Assembly (NCBI GenBank): GCA_963575745.1
Contig: CAUYUJ010019937.1
Span: 174,562 to 238,561 of the forward strand
DNA: 64,000 nucleotides
Reading direction: 5' to 3'
DNA from: Prorocentrum cordatum
Taxonomy: Eukaryota; Sar; Dinophyceae; Prorocentrales; Prorocentraceae
Shown here: positions 41,301-50,990 of the stretch, piece by piece
Layout: the number at the start of each line of letters is the position of its first letter
Numbering within the stretch: the stretch's first letter is position 1
Notes under the pieces: model-generated
The model's input: the letters and a program-made list of their open reading frames with translations, nothing else
Databases searched by the model: none
What the model was told of the DNA's origin: nothing
Translations under genes and position numbers: made by a program

Positions 41301-42323
41301 ATTGTCAACGATGAGGAGAAGCTCGACGAGTTGGCGGCGAAACTGCTATCCGTTCTCACGTCCTCCGACGTGTCCGACCTCTACAGCGAAGAGCTCTCCA
41401 AAGATGTCAAGCGTGTCATCCAAGAGATCATCGGCGCCGTTACGTTCGAGGTGAAGCCAGGTACTATGACGTGCAAGGAGGCCCAGTTACCCTCGGTGAT
41501 TGACAAGCTGTCGGAGTTCGTACCGAAGAGCGGCGAGGAGAAGGCAGAGTTGCACTGGGTATCTAAGTTTGTCGATGATATGGTGCAGTTGGTATCCAAG
41601 AAGGCGGAGATCATCGACGCGGGTGGTAACGTGGCGGACAGGATGAAGGACGACCGCTGCCAGGAGCTACTTCAGTCCGTCGCAGGAATGGCCAAAACAT
41701 TGACGGCATTGAAGGTAAAGGTTGGGGGCCAAAGCGAAGTCAGTTTGCCTGCTGTTAGCGATAAGCACCTCGAGGACACGAAGCAGTTCGTGGCTGACCA
41801 TGCACCGTGCTTGTACAACTCCATGAAGGAGACGATTGCTACGTTTGTCGACGCCCCGTACGACAAGGACTCGCCGCCCTCGGAGAGTGTCAAAATGGTG
41901 GCTCGTGGTATCCTGCTGGAGCCCAGCCACGAGAAGTGGAGTGACGCACTCAAGACGGGCACCATCGAGGAGATCATCGCCATTGCGAAGAAGTCGCTCA
42001 TGGTACTTAAGGTGGACTCATACAACAAGGCGTGCGCTGAGTTGGGTGCGAAGTTGCAGACATTGAAGTTCACTCGCGAGTACTACGACATCCAGGTTGA
42101 CGACACGCTCGAGAAGGATTACACGAAGCTCTGCGATGGCATGCAGCTCACTTGCAAAGAGTGCGTGCTGGCGGCGCTGCTCGTCAAGTACCACGGCCAG
42201 GACACGAAGCTCAAGACCGCGCTCAACAGGGAGAAGGGCGCCCTCAAGAAGAGCAAGCATTGGGAGCTGGTCGATCCCAAGCTGCAGGCGGTTGTGGATA
42301 AAGCGATTGCATTCTTGCTCTAA
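37771..42323 (+). CDS. multi-exon hypothetical protein with zinc-ribbon-like Cys pairs
   Basis: ATG at 37771. Exon 1 (to about 38937) encodes a basic Ser/Ala-rich start, Cys89-x4-Cys94 and Cys126-x2-Cys129 in VKCMRKSC and GPICGDCQDHC, then a helical, acidic section. Skipping 38938-39156 keeps the frame into KLHLRGNWIALKVHMALGAE. A second gap lies at about 39690-39930 and a third at about 40546-41010. The last part (41011-42323) is a long all-helical region ending AIAFLL and TAA. Each gap holds low-complexity or non-coding sequence with in-frame stops. Total about 1,150 residues. No known family is recognised. The helical C terminus and paired cysteines suggest a scaffold or nucleic-acid protein, which is only inference. 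Between 40853 and 41000 another frame (PSKRGPTLSKTKQWTDEGVT) also looks coding, so the third intron may be shorter. Confidence 0.6.
38938..39156 (+). other. intron 1 of the 37771 gene, bounded by TCAAG direct repeat
   Basis: TCAAG at 38933-38937 and at 39152-39156. Removing 219 bases between them joins CTC AAG to CTT CAC in frame. The content is mostly CTCCTC/CCTTCT sequence. Exact repeat-to-repeat removal would give a TC...AG intron. GA or GC donors a few codons downstream with the same acceptor are alternatives. Confidence 0.55.
39691..39930 (+). other. intron 2 of the 37771 gene (approximate)
   Basis: The exon 2 frame ends in TAG at 39700-39702. The next good frame begins by about 39900 in another phase. 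The gap is GAGGAGGAG-rich. CCAG at both suggested edges gives an in-frame join (HCQ to PIDQDSEF), but CAG elsewhere would also work, so ends are uncertain by tens of bases. Confidence 0.4.
40546..41010 (+). other. intron 3 of the 37771 gene, bounded by CTCAGT direct repeat
   Basis: CTCAGT at 40540-40545 and 41005-41010, in the same codon phase on both sides. The segment between has a stop at 40557. TTATCTTGCAG at about 40850-40860 is a good internal acceptor, followed by a coding-like stretch in another frame. The region may therefore hold an extra exon plus a frameshift. Confidence 0.45.
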
Positions 42324-42429
42324 GCCACGCGATGACAATGGCGAGAAGTTTGGTGTCGCCCACCTCGTTCCTGTCGAGGTGGGCTCGGTGGCGAAAAATA
42401 TGACAAACGTCATGGTCGCAACCACCATG

Positions 42430-42740
42430 ACTCATCCCAACACGAGATGGCCACCGCCATCATCACACAATCACGCTCATCATCATCACCACCCACCGCC
42501 ATTCACCATTCATCACCACAACATCATCATTGCCATCGCCATCACAACCACACAACCATCACCTCACCATCACACTTATCATTCATCATCACCACCACCG
42601 GCACCACCATCACAATCATCATCTCATCACCATCACCACGCGCACCGCCTTCATGTTCATCACCACCATCACACCACCACCGCTCCCTCCCTCCCATCCC
42701 TCCCTCCCTCCCTCCCTCCTCATCCCCCCGTCCCTGCGTA
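42430..42740. repeat. CATCAC-type and CCTCC-type microsatellites, copy B
   Basis: CATCATCATCACCACCC-like sequence to about 42680, then CCTCCCTCCC to about 42720. Same order as 23650-23880, again just after the stop of a gene. His-rich ORFs here are artefacts. Confidence 0.75.
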
Positions 42741-42754
42741 GGTAGATCAAAGGC

Positions 42755-43660
42755 GTGTCTTGGGTTAGTTAGTTTACGTATGTAATGGCTAGGGGGTATG
42801 TATGTCTTGGTCTCTGCACGTTTTGGGTTAGGTGTGTATGTCTTGGCATCTCAAGGCAGTCTTGGTGTCATCTTGGGGCTCTTGGCTTGGCGCAATCTTG
42901 GGCAACTTTGGGCTAGGTATGTATGTATTGGGTTATACGTAAGCTTTAGGCACTCAGGAGCAGTCTTAAGGCGTCTTGGGGCCCGTATGGGCGTCTTGGG
43001 GCCTCTATGGACATCTGTGGCATTCACCCGAGGCTTCCGCTTGCCGCCTGTTTGATCTCAAAGGGTTGGAGGGGTCCGCGAATGGGGGCTCCCACGGGCG
43101 GGGGCGAAGGTCACGACCCCTCCCCCCTTCCAGCCCCAAAGGCTGGGAGGGGGTGCTAGGGTGGTGACTGCCCGTCCTAACCCCTTGTTCGCGGGCGAAT
43201 GGGGGCTCCCACGGGCGGGGGCGAAGGTCACGACCTTTCTCCCCTCGAGCCCAAGTGGCTTGGGGGGGGTGCTAAGGTGGTGACTGCCCGTCCTAACCCC
43301 TTGTTCGCCTCGACCCCGTGATCCGCGTGAGGGGTGCGCCTGTCTTGGGTATTCTTTGAGCTCCTTGGGGGCGTCTTGGGCACGCTGGGCTCCTGCTGTG
43401 CCCGCTTGGTTTGCCGTGCTGGTTTGCCCTGCTGCTCTGCAATGCTGGTCTGCCGTGTCGGTCTGCTGCTTTGGGTTGCCATGTTGGTCTGCTTTGTTGG
43501 TCTGCCCTGTTGGTCTGCCGTGCTGGTCTGCTCTGCCGTGCGGGTCCATTGGGGTCCTCGGCCTTCCAGGGCCCATGGGGCCTCTGTGCCAGAGCCCAGT
43601 CCCTGTTCGCTTAGACCCCGTGATCCGCGTGAGGGGTGTGCCTTTTTCGGATATTTCTTG
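42755..43660. repeat. dispersed repeat of about 0.9 kb, copy B
   Basis: Same landmarks as 23865-24775, including the 10-bp minisatellite (GTTGGTCTGC, GCTGGTCTGC) at about 43410-43545 and a second GTGATCCGCGTGAGGGGTG near 43618. Same orientation as copy A. Confidence 0.7.
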
Positions 43661-43739
43661 GCATCCTGTATAGGGCCAAGTATTGGCTCCTTCCCTCCTC
43701 CTCCTTCTCTTCCGATGCCTCGGCTCAAAGGGTTTATCT

Positions 43740-45345
43740 GATTATCTGCGCGCCCCCCGCGCAGCCACATGCGGCATAGTGGGGGCGTCTGCGTTGGTGC
43801 TGGGTTGCAGCTGTTTGGGCCGCGAAGTGGGCTTGCTGCAACTAAACGGGTCCACGCTGGGCCACGCCGTGGGCCTTGATTCAGTAGACTTAATCGGCGC
43901 TCGGCCGCGCCGCGGGCTCTGCCACGGCAGAGGGCCCCACCTTTGCCTGCGCCCCCCCAATCCCCTGCTCCAAGGCAGGGCCTGGGGCGCGTGGCTGATA
44001 TAGCGGGGCAAAGGGCCACGGCCCGTGCCCCGCTGCAACTTAGCGCGTGGCCGCTGGGCCAAGCCGTGGGCCGTGCAACGGCCGAATTGGCCGACGACCA
44101 TCATCATCCACCAATCTTTCATCATAAAATGGGGGGGGGGGGGGAGGGCAGGCCGCTGAGCGCGAGAAGTTCCACTTCATTCAGCTCCGATGGACAGCCT
44201 CCCGACGTTCGAGATGCCTCTCGGCGTCTCCGCTCAGGGAGGGCGCTCTGCTGAGCTAGCTGCCCTCTTTCTCTTGTCTATATTCTCTTTCTCTTCCTGC
44301 TCCCTGTCTCTCTCTGCAGCCGTCGCCGCGAAGAGTGGCCCGCCCGCGCAGGCAGGGCTCTTCGGCCACCTGTCGCCACTGTGCTGCCCTTTAACCTGCC
44401 CTCCCCCATCCCTCCCCCTCCCACTCCTTGGGAAACCCCGTCGCCTTGTTGGTCAAGGCGATTGGTCTCCCGCCGCTGGCTCGAACGTAAAGAATGCACG
44501 CACGGGGGGCCCCGCGGCGACCCGATGCGGTCCGACCGCAAGTGCGGGATCCGCACGTGAAGCACCGATCTGTTGGATTGCGACCTTGTGGGTCGCATCT
44601 TGGCAATGCCTCCTGGCGCTTCGGCGCCCCGCCGAACGCGCCTGGGCTTGTCCTCAACGCGATAGCGCCGCCTCGTACGAGAGGCGCCGCCTTTGCGAAT
44701 CATGAGTTTCCCCGCGTTGTCGCGGGCGTGCGTCCGACGCCCCAACGGGGGCCTAGCTCCTTGGCGCCCCGCGGCCGTCGTCGCGGGGCGCCGTTGCGCG
44801 CCCGCGATGAGATCCGATAGGTGGTTACTGATCAAATGCAATCACACCTCGCGCTGTCCCGTGTAAGCTTCTACGTTTGTTCCAACGCCCACGGGGTTTT
44901 TGGGCCGCCTCGAACCCTGTGTTTGTATGGCGCCGTTGTGCGGTGCAAAGGTTGGTAACCTGCGCCGCGGTAGACCCTTTTGTGCTGGCGTGGACGGCAG
45001 CGCGCGCGCGGTTGAAGACGCGTCGCGCGGGCAATTCGCCGAACCAGAGTGAGCCGCGTTGCGGCCGCTCCTCAACCCGCAGCGCGAAGGACCGATGTGC
45101 GCGCTCGAAAACTTGCGCATTACTGCGACAGCTTTGGCCACCGATGCAGATTGGGCCGCCATGCCTCGTCGCGCCCAGCGCCAGCGTTTGCCATTGTGGT
45201 ATTTGGACCACGCGGTCGTTGCTTCGCGCGTGCCGATGGGCGCACGCCGCGCAGTTTGTGGGGCGGCGCTTGGCGTGCGATCACGTAGAACATCCTTGTC
45301 AAATGACAGCGTAGTGGCAGCGATCGCAAAATCGATTTTTTCGTG
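43740..45345. repeat. dispersed repeats shared with 25.1-26.25 kb
   Basis: 43965-44255 matches 25965-26250, and 44555-45100 matches 25340-25930. The order of the two modules is swapped, so they moved independently or were rearranged. No gene is supported. Confidence 0.5.
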
Positions 45346-45525
45346 CATGTTCCATTTTTTTTTTTTTTTTTTTCAGAAGTGTTTAAACAGTGTTTAAAAA
45401 GTGTTTTATGTTGAGATATGAGCATGTCAAGTTCCTACGATAAGGGAACTTCTCAACTCTGGAGGCTCAGAAGCCCTGAGACGGAGGCCCTCCGGCTCGG
45501 AAGGCCTACGGGCTGCCTCCGAAGA
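45346..45525. repeat. poly-T run and sequence related (inverted) to 14920-15060
   Basis: A run of about 20 T at 45352-45374 is followed by CAGAAGTGTTTAAACAGTGT, GTTCCTACGATAAGG and AACTTCTCAACTCTGGAGGC. The opposite strand resembles 14920-15060. Confidence 0.4.
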
Positions 45526-45950
45526 CATGGACAGCTATACGGGGGAACGTTCAGACATCACTCGTAAAAGTCTGAATTGCGTGTGCCATCTGCCTGACCC
45601 GCGTGCATGGGAAAACAACCCCCATTCGGTGTGCCCCGTCGGGGCGTGTGCTATCTTTCTGCTGCGCCCCTGGGAGGGGTCGTCTTGGAACCCTCTTGGG
45701 CCGTGTTTGGGACCTCTTGGGCAGTCATGAGGGCCATTTTGGTTTTCGCCCCGCGCCCTGTGCAGGGCCAGCGTCCGCGCAGTCTTTGGATGCGTACGTG
45801 TGTAGGCCTCTTGGTTGCTTCTCGGAGTCTTTTCGGATGTCCCTCGATAGCTGGTTAGACGTAGGCCACTCGGGGTGTCTTTGGGGTGTCTTGGCGGCCC
45901 CGGGGGCCTCTTGAAGCTTATTGTGCGTCCCGGGGGCGCCCCCTGGGGCC
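45526..45950. other. intergenic with short CTTGGG-type repeats
   Basis: GTCTTGGAACCCTCTTGGGC and similar units at 45675-45730 and 45800-45915. No gene. Confidence 0.35.
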
Positions 45951-46130
45951 TTGGTTCGGGGTTGGACAGACCTCCTACCCTGACACGTCGATTATGAATT
46001 GGCCGTTTTCGTTTCGCGAGAGGGCGTCGCGGCCGTCATTTTTGCGGGTCCAGGTCCGTCGATTTCGGTCCCAGGCCGTTTTCACTAAGGGGATGTCTAC
46101 TAAAGGGAGGTTTGTCCACCGCCGATTGGT
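45951..46130 (+). mobile_element. TIR element, family sister of palmitoyltransferase intron 3
   Basis: Element 45956-46125 (170 bp), flanked by a 5-bp target-site duplication TTGGT (45951-45955 and 46126-46130). The left end TCGGGGTTGGACAGA and right end TTTGTCCACCGCCGA are imperfect inverted repeats. Internal landmarks are GACACGTCGATTA, GGCCGTTTTCG, GGGCGTCGCGGCCGTC, CCGTTTTCACTAA and TACTAAAGGGAGG. All recur in order in 50486-50641, and, reverse-complemented, in 61420-61591. Confidence 0.85.
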
Positions 46131-46234
46131 GAGCCCAGTGAGTGGCGCCCAGAGAGACCCTCTTGGGCTCTGGCCCGCGTTCGGATGCTGCCCCCCTTTC
46201 CCTCTTGCAGACGTGCTGCCGTTTCGTGGGCCTC

Positions 46235-46510
46235 TGTGTTTTGTGGGACTCGAGGAGGAGGAGGCGGAAGAGGAGGAGGAGGAGGATCACGAGGAGCACG
46301 AGAGCAGCAGGAGGAGAACGAGGAGCACGAGGAGGGAATGGCATCCTCATGAAAAATACATTGTGGGCGGTTGTTGCCCCGCGTCGAGCGACGAGGGGGA
46401 GCAGCACGAGGAGCAGCAGGAGAAGGAGGAGGAGGAGGAGGAGGAGGAGGAGGAGGAGGAGGGGGAGGAGCGATGAGAAGGAGCAGCAGGAGGAGGAGGA
46501 GGAAGAGGAG
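46235..46510. repeat. GAG trinucleotide repeat
   Basis: Interrupted (GAG)n/(GGA)n, with a purer run at 46405-46460. Glu/Arg-rich ORFs here are artefacts. Confidence 0.8.
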
Positions 46511-47380
46511 GAGCGAGGGCGTCCCCCCCTCGGGGCACTCTGCTATCTGTCTGGTGCGCCCCATCCCCTCGGGGCATCGCGGAATTGCTCGGGTGCTCCC
46601 CATTGCTCACGAGCGGCGGCGCCATCCCGCCCCCCCCCGCCATGCCTCCTCTTGGGCGTGAGCTATGTGTTTGTCCCCCTCAGCGTTGTCCCTATGGTGT
46701 GTCCTCAGAGGGGACGCGCGTGCTATCTGGTATCGCGCGGTTAAGGGTCTGGCGGGTCAGTCGGTGTTATCTGTTCTGAGCGTTGTTTTGTGTTATTTGT
46801 CCGTTCCACCGTATAGTTTCTCAGAAGGCCGCAGGGCTTTGAGAAGCCCCGCCGCCTTCAGAAAAGTCCCGCCCCTTCTCGCTCTGACCTTGGGCGCGCC
46901 GCTTACGGCGATCTCGGCGGTGCATTGTTTGTCACACTGGGCGTTTTCGCCGCCTTGCTTCGGGCCGGTATCATCTCAAGCGATTTGGCTCGAAGATTGC
47001 AGCAGAGACGTTGGCGCGTAAGTTGCCCGCGTGACGGTGCGCGCAATTCAGTGCCCTCGTCGCAAATGCAACGTACCGCGCTGGTGGCCCGCGTAAGCCA
47101 CTACGAAATGTCGCTACGCCATCTCGCGTGCGACCCGTTGTTGATGGACCCCCACATGTTGTTCCGCTTGGGAATCCTGGTCAGACCTGGACCTCCAGAC
47201 GTGTCAGACAAGATGGCCTCGGCTGGTTCTTGCTCGATCTGGGCAGGGCCGAGAGAGCTCCAGTGGCCCCAGGTAGCGAGCGGTAGAGACAAGGCGCCAG
47301 AGAATCCGGAGGTTTCTACGGAGGAGCAGGAAGGGCAGGATGAGCAGGAGAAGAGACGAGGAGGATAATGAGGGAAGCAA
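46511..47380. other. intergenic; possible short exon at 46925-47010
   Basis: The forward frame FVTLGVFAALLRAGIISSDL then ARRLQQRRW at about 46925-47010 has a membrane-like character, but it ends in a sequence (GTTGGCGCGTAAG then TGCCCGCG) that also occurs near 51090, so it may be repeat-derived. Nothing else is supported. Confidence 0.25.
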
Positions 47381-47384
47381 AGAG

Positions 47385-47835
47385 GAGGCGGACGAGGGGG
47401 AGGAGGAGGAGGAAGAGGAGGAGGAACGGGAGAAGGAGGAGGAGGAACGGGAGGAGGAGGCGGAGGAGGAGGAGGCGTAGGAGGAGGAGGAGCGGAGGAG
47501 GATGAGAAGAAGGAGGAGGGGGATGAGGAGGAGGAGGAGAGGAGGAAGAGGAGGAGGAGGAGGAGGAGGAGGAGGAGGAGGAGGAGAGAGAGGAGGAGGA
47601 GGAGGAGGAGGACGAGGAGGAGGAGGAGGGGAGGAGGAGGAGGAGGAGGAGGGGGAGGATATGGATGATGATTACGAGGAGGAGGAGGAGGAGGAGGAGG
47701 AGGAGGAGGGGAGGAGGAAAAGAAGGAGGGGGAGGAGGAGGAGGCGGAGGAGGAGAAGGAGAAATAGCAGGAGGAAGAGGAGGAGGAGTAGGAGGAGGAG
47801 GAGGAGGAGGAGGAGGAGGAGGGGTGTTTGGGAGG
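47385..47835. repeat. long GAG trinucleotide repeat
   Basis: About 450 bp of (GAG)n with AGA, GGG and GAT interruptions. Every ORF across it is spurious. Confidence 0.9.
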
Positions 47836-48054
47836 ACGAGGGGGGGATCACATAGGAGAAGCAGTAAACCTGGAGGCGAGGGACGAGGGTTGTACCGTGT
47901 TGATTGTTTGTTGTTTCCCCCGCCCCACATCTCCCTTCAATGCGCGTGTGGCCGCTCCAAAGCTCATCCCCTCTCGGATTACTTGAGACCCGACGTCACA
48001 AACAAACATGCAGCATCGTAAAACTTATGATTGGATGCCAGCTTGTTCCTTGTC

Positions 48055-48245
48055 GCGGCCAGCGATATCGGTCGCTACAGACTTTGCTCCTCGTTCCGGC
48101 ATCGGTCGCGACCGATTTGCTCCAAGATTGGTTGCAACCTGTCGCGACCGATTTTGGAACTTGTCGCGATCGGTCGCGACCGATTTGAAGTGCCGCTTGG
48201 TTGCTACTGATCGTGATCGAACAAATCTGGTATCCAATGATCTGG
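48055..48245. repeat. GGTCGCGACC palindromic repeat block, copy B
   Basis: CATCGGTCGCGACCGATTTG, GTCGCGATCGGTCGCGACCG and related dyads, followed by GTGCCG, GGTTGCTACTGATCG and GGTATCCAATGAT. Same order as 4540-4720. Confidence 0.6.
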
Positions 48246-48389
48246 AAAGGTTTGGAATCCTACCCTGGAACCATCTTTTTATCTCAGATCGTTTTCTGAC
48301 GGTGTCGGGGCAAAGCGAGGGCCCCCAGGTGCCGAAAACGTCTGAAATGTTCAGAGTTCCCGTCGTGTTTTTCTCCACGACGCGAGGGG

Positions 48390-48565
48390 GTCTGGGCGAC
48401 GGCAGCGGCGGCGGCGACGGCCGCGGCGCCGCGCGCCCAGAACGGGGCCCTCACGGTGCTGATGGTGGACTGGCGGCCACGCATCACCGGGCGGGCCCCT
48501 TCGGCCGGCCGCGGGGTCGTCGGGGTGGGGGTCGCCCTGCACCCTCTCGGTGCCCCAGACTGGTC
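48390..48565 (+). CDS. candidate exon, hypothetical protein
   Basis: The plus frame (codons beginning near 48438) reads NGALTVLMVDWRPRITGRAP and continues to about 48560 with nearly exclusive G/C third positions. Downstream the frame enters a GTC repeat. No domain is recognised and no partner exon found. Confidence 0.3.
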
Positions 48566-48574
48566 TTTTGTTTG

Positions 48575-48661
48575 CTGCCGTCGTCGTCGTCGTCGTCGTC
48601 CTCGCCAATTTCTCGTCGCTGGTGTATCGTCGTCTTCTCCGTTCCCTTCGGAGGCCGAGTA

Positions 48662-48695
<34 letters not shown>

Positions 48696-48740
48696 ATGTA
48701 TGTCGCCGTCGTCGTCGTCGTCGCCGATGTATGTCCGAGG
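48575..48740. repeat. GTC/GTCGTC trinucleotide repeat
   Basis: (CGT)n runs at 48577-48602, 48664-48694 and 48705-48725, with the unit CGCCGATGTATGTC repeated between the last two. Confidence 0.75.
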
Positions 48741-50340
48741 CTCTGGAGAAGAGTGGAGCGGCCTCCGGCGCCCTCTCCACGGGCCCTTGGGACCGTCTGA
48801 CAAAAAGCAGTTCTGCTTGGGAAGCGGGGAAGCGGTCCAGGCATCCCGGGCGCACGCTTCGGAAAGGTTGGAGCGCCGACTGTGTGGGTCCTTGCCTCAC
48901 CAGCGGCGAACGGATCCATATCCGCGCCCTCGCGGTCTGGGCGCTGGGCTGCGATCCCGCGGATGCGCGGTCGCACGGATGCGTTCCGCGCGGGGCATCT
49001 GCGCAAAGACGCCCCGTATGCGCGGGGTCGCTGCCCAGGGCCGTGCCCGCGGATATGGATACGTTTTTCGCCCAAGATTGCCCCTCGCGCCTCTCATTCG
49101 TCTTTCCGCCATCCCTCCTCCCTCCTGCCTTTCCCCCTGCTGCCTCCCTCTCCCTCCCCCTCCCCCCCCGCTTCTCCTCCCCGTTTCTGGTGGAGCAAGA
49201 GCTGCAGTCCTGTCATGGCGCACGGGTTCGACTCCGGTTGACAGACGTTCGACGCAGCATCGACGCACATGTGGAGTGAGTGGCTCCGGGAGGATCCCCA
49301 GAGCGAGCATCTAACCCTCCCCCTCGATGCGGCCTTGGCGCCTGCCCCCACACCTGTAGGACCAGGGCCCTCTTTGGGCCAAGAGTGCGGGCAAGACTTG
49401 TGTGTGTGTGTCCAGATCCTAAATCAAACAGTCGTATTAGTCTAGTGTTTGTTTGGGCTACGTAGCTTGTGTAAAGCTATACATGAACAGCTTGTAAGTA
49501 AGCTGCAGCTTGGGGTTTGGGCCCCCTTCCCCACAAACCAGAGGCGAACTTGGATGTAGACAAACATATGGCCCCATAGATGCAAGATTTCTTATCTGTA
49601 CCGAGTGCGCCTCGGCCTTGCGACGCCCCCATCCGAGAGAAAGTCCAAGGCGCACTGGATACAGTCAACGCGCCCAGTAAGGACGTGCGCCTACATCTAG
49701 GGTGTCCTTGTGTCCTTGCCTCTGCGACCCGTGCGTTGCCGTTTTCACTGGTCGCCCGCCGCCCAAAAATCCCGACTTCGGCCTCCAAGGGTCTTGCCAT
49801 CCAGGAGAAAAGAACCCCTAATTAATCCTAATAGCATAGTGAAGACGTGGCCTCACTGGCAGGGGTAATCCATCTGGGCGGTTTGGTTTGGGACATCTGC
49901 AGAAAAAGGCCCCCTATCCCTCATGTTTTGGGCCCTCCCAACTTAGGTCCCCTCCCAAAGGGCTAGGGGTCCTTCTTTGGTTCATCATCTTGCAGCCTCA
50001 CCACCCGTATTCAGTGCACGTGCGGACTCGATGGTGCAGAAGTCTTGCCCGCGGTGCGTAGGCGGGCGACGTCTGGGCCAGGCCGCGCCCGTGCTTCTTT
50101 GCGGCCTGGGGCGCCCCACCCCTCGTGGGCCGTTTTTTCACCGTTTCCCAAGAAGTGTCCCTTGAAAATGGAAACGGCTAAAAAAGGAGATCTTAAACGG
50201 CAACAGCAACGGCTCCAGGTAACAACAAACGGCGACGGGATCGGTAGCCCAAACAGCGTCGGAACGGGCAACTAAAACGGCAACACGGAGCCGGTAACAG
50301 AAACGGCCCTGCCGTTTCCAGGGCCCGCCTCCCCCCTCAG
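48741..50340. other. intergenic, no supported gene
   Basis: Mixed GC-rich sequence. Several open frames occur without recognisable motifs. A GGTTCGACTCC box-B-like sequence at about 49217-49228 was examined and rejected as a tRNA. Confidence 0.3.
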
Positions 50341-50341
50341 G

Positions 50342-50485
50342 GTGCCCGCCGGCCGCGAGTGCTGCCAGACGCGCCCCGCGCATCTCGGGGGCGTCTCCAC
50401 GAGCCACCGAGCGCGCGTGGCCACGGCTCGCAGAGTGCCGGCTCTTCGGCAGCAAAGCTTGGGAGCCTGGCATGTCCTCGTCATC
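50342..50485 (+). CDS. candidate exon ending at a TIR element
   Basis: The plus frame reads AGRECCQTRPAHLGGVSTSH, then RARVATARRVPAL and SLGAWHVLVI up to the target-site sequence of the element at 50486. Codons mostly end in G or C. If the element is removed at its direct repeat, the frame continues GTC ATT GAG TCG ATC AGC before a stop, so the element may be intronic here too. No domain is recognised. Confidence 0.28.
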
Positions 50486-50646
50486 TCGGAGGTTGATATG
50501 GACCTCCTGCCCGGTTGGCCGTTTTCGGTTCGCGAGAGGGCGTCGCGGCCGTCTTTTTTGCGGGTCTGGGTCCGTCGGTTTCGGTCCCAGGCCGTTTTCA
50601 CGAAAGGGTGGTTTACTCAAGGGAGGTTTGTCCACCGCCGATCATT
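50481..50646 (+). mobile_element. TIR element, same family as 45956-46125
   Basis: Element 50486-50641, flanked by TCATC (50481-50485) and TCATT (50642-50646), a 4/5 direct repeat. The right end TTTGTCCACCGCCGA is identical to the 45956 copy; the left end TCGGAGGTTGATATGGACC is diverged. Internal landmarks CCGTTTTCGGTTCGCGAGAG and GGCCGTTTTCACGAAAGG are shared. Confidence 0.78.
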
Positions 50647-50990
50647 GAGTCGATCAGCGTCTGGGAGTCGATGAGATAGCGCCGATGTAGCGTCGACCAG
50701 TGTCGATGTTGCGTCGATCAGTGTCAATCTAGCGCCGAGTAGCGTCGATTCGCAAGAGCCGACCGGATGACGAGCCAATGAGCGCGTTCCATTGATCGCA
50801 AAGTGCCTAATCTTCGGTAGCAAATCATGGGAGCCTGGCATGCCCTCTGAATTCCGTTGCCAGCGTCGATTAGCGTCTGGGAGTCGATGAGGTAGCGCTG
50901 ATTTAGCGTCGACTAGCGTCGGTGTAGCGTCGATGAGCGTAGATTCTAGCGTCGATCAGCGTGGATTCGCAGAAGCTGACCGGATGCTAT
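50647..50990. repeat. GCGTCGAT tandem repeat in two blocks
   Basis: Units of TAGCGTCGATCAGCGTC with variants. The block 50647-50765 is repeated at 50868-50985 (GTCTGGGAGTCGATGAG starts and GCTGACCGGATG or GCCGACCGGATG ends both). The linker GGGAGCCTGGCATGCCCTC near 50830 also echoes 50461-50478. Confidence 0.7.

Noticed and set aside
42447-42785. His-rich ORFs
   Set aside because: Translations of a CATCAC microsatellite.
47316-47930. 204-residue Pro/Leu/Ser-rich minus-strand ORF
   Set aside because: It is entirely the complement of a GAG repeat.
49185-49260. tRNA-like boxes (TGGTGGAGCAAG and GGTTCGACTCC)
   Set aside because: Total length is too short, the T stem has a mismatch, no D arm forms and no proper anticodon arm can be drawn.
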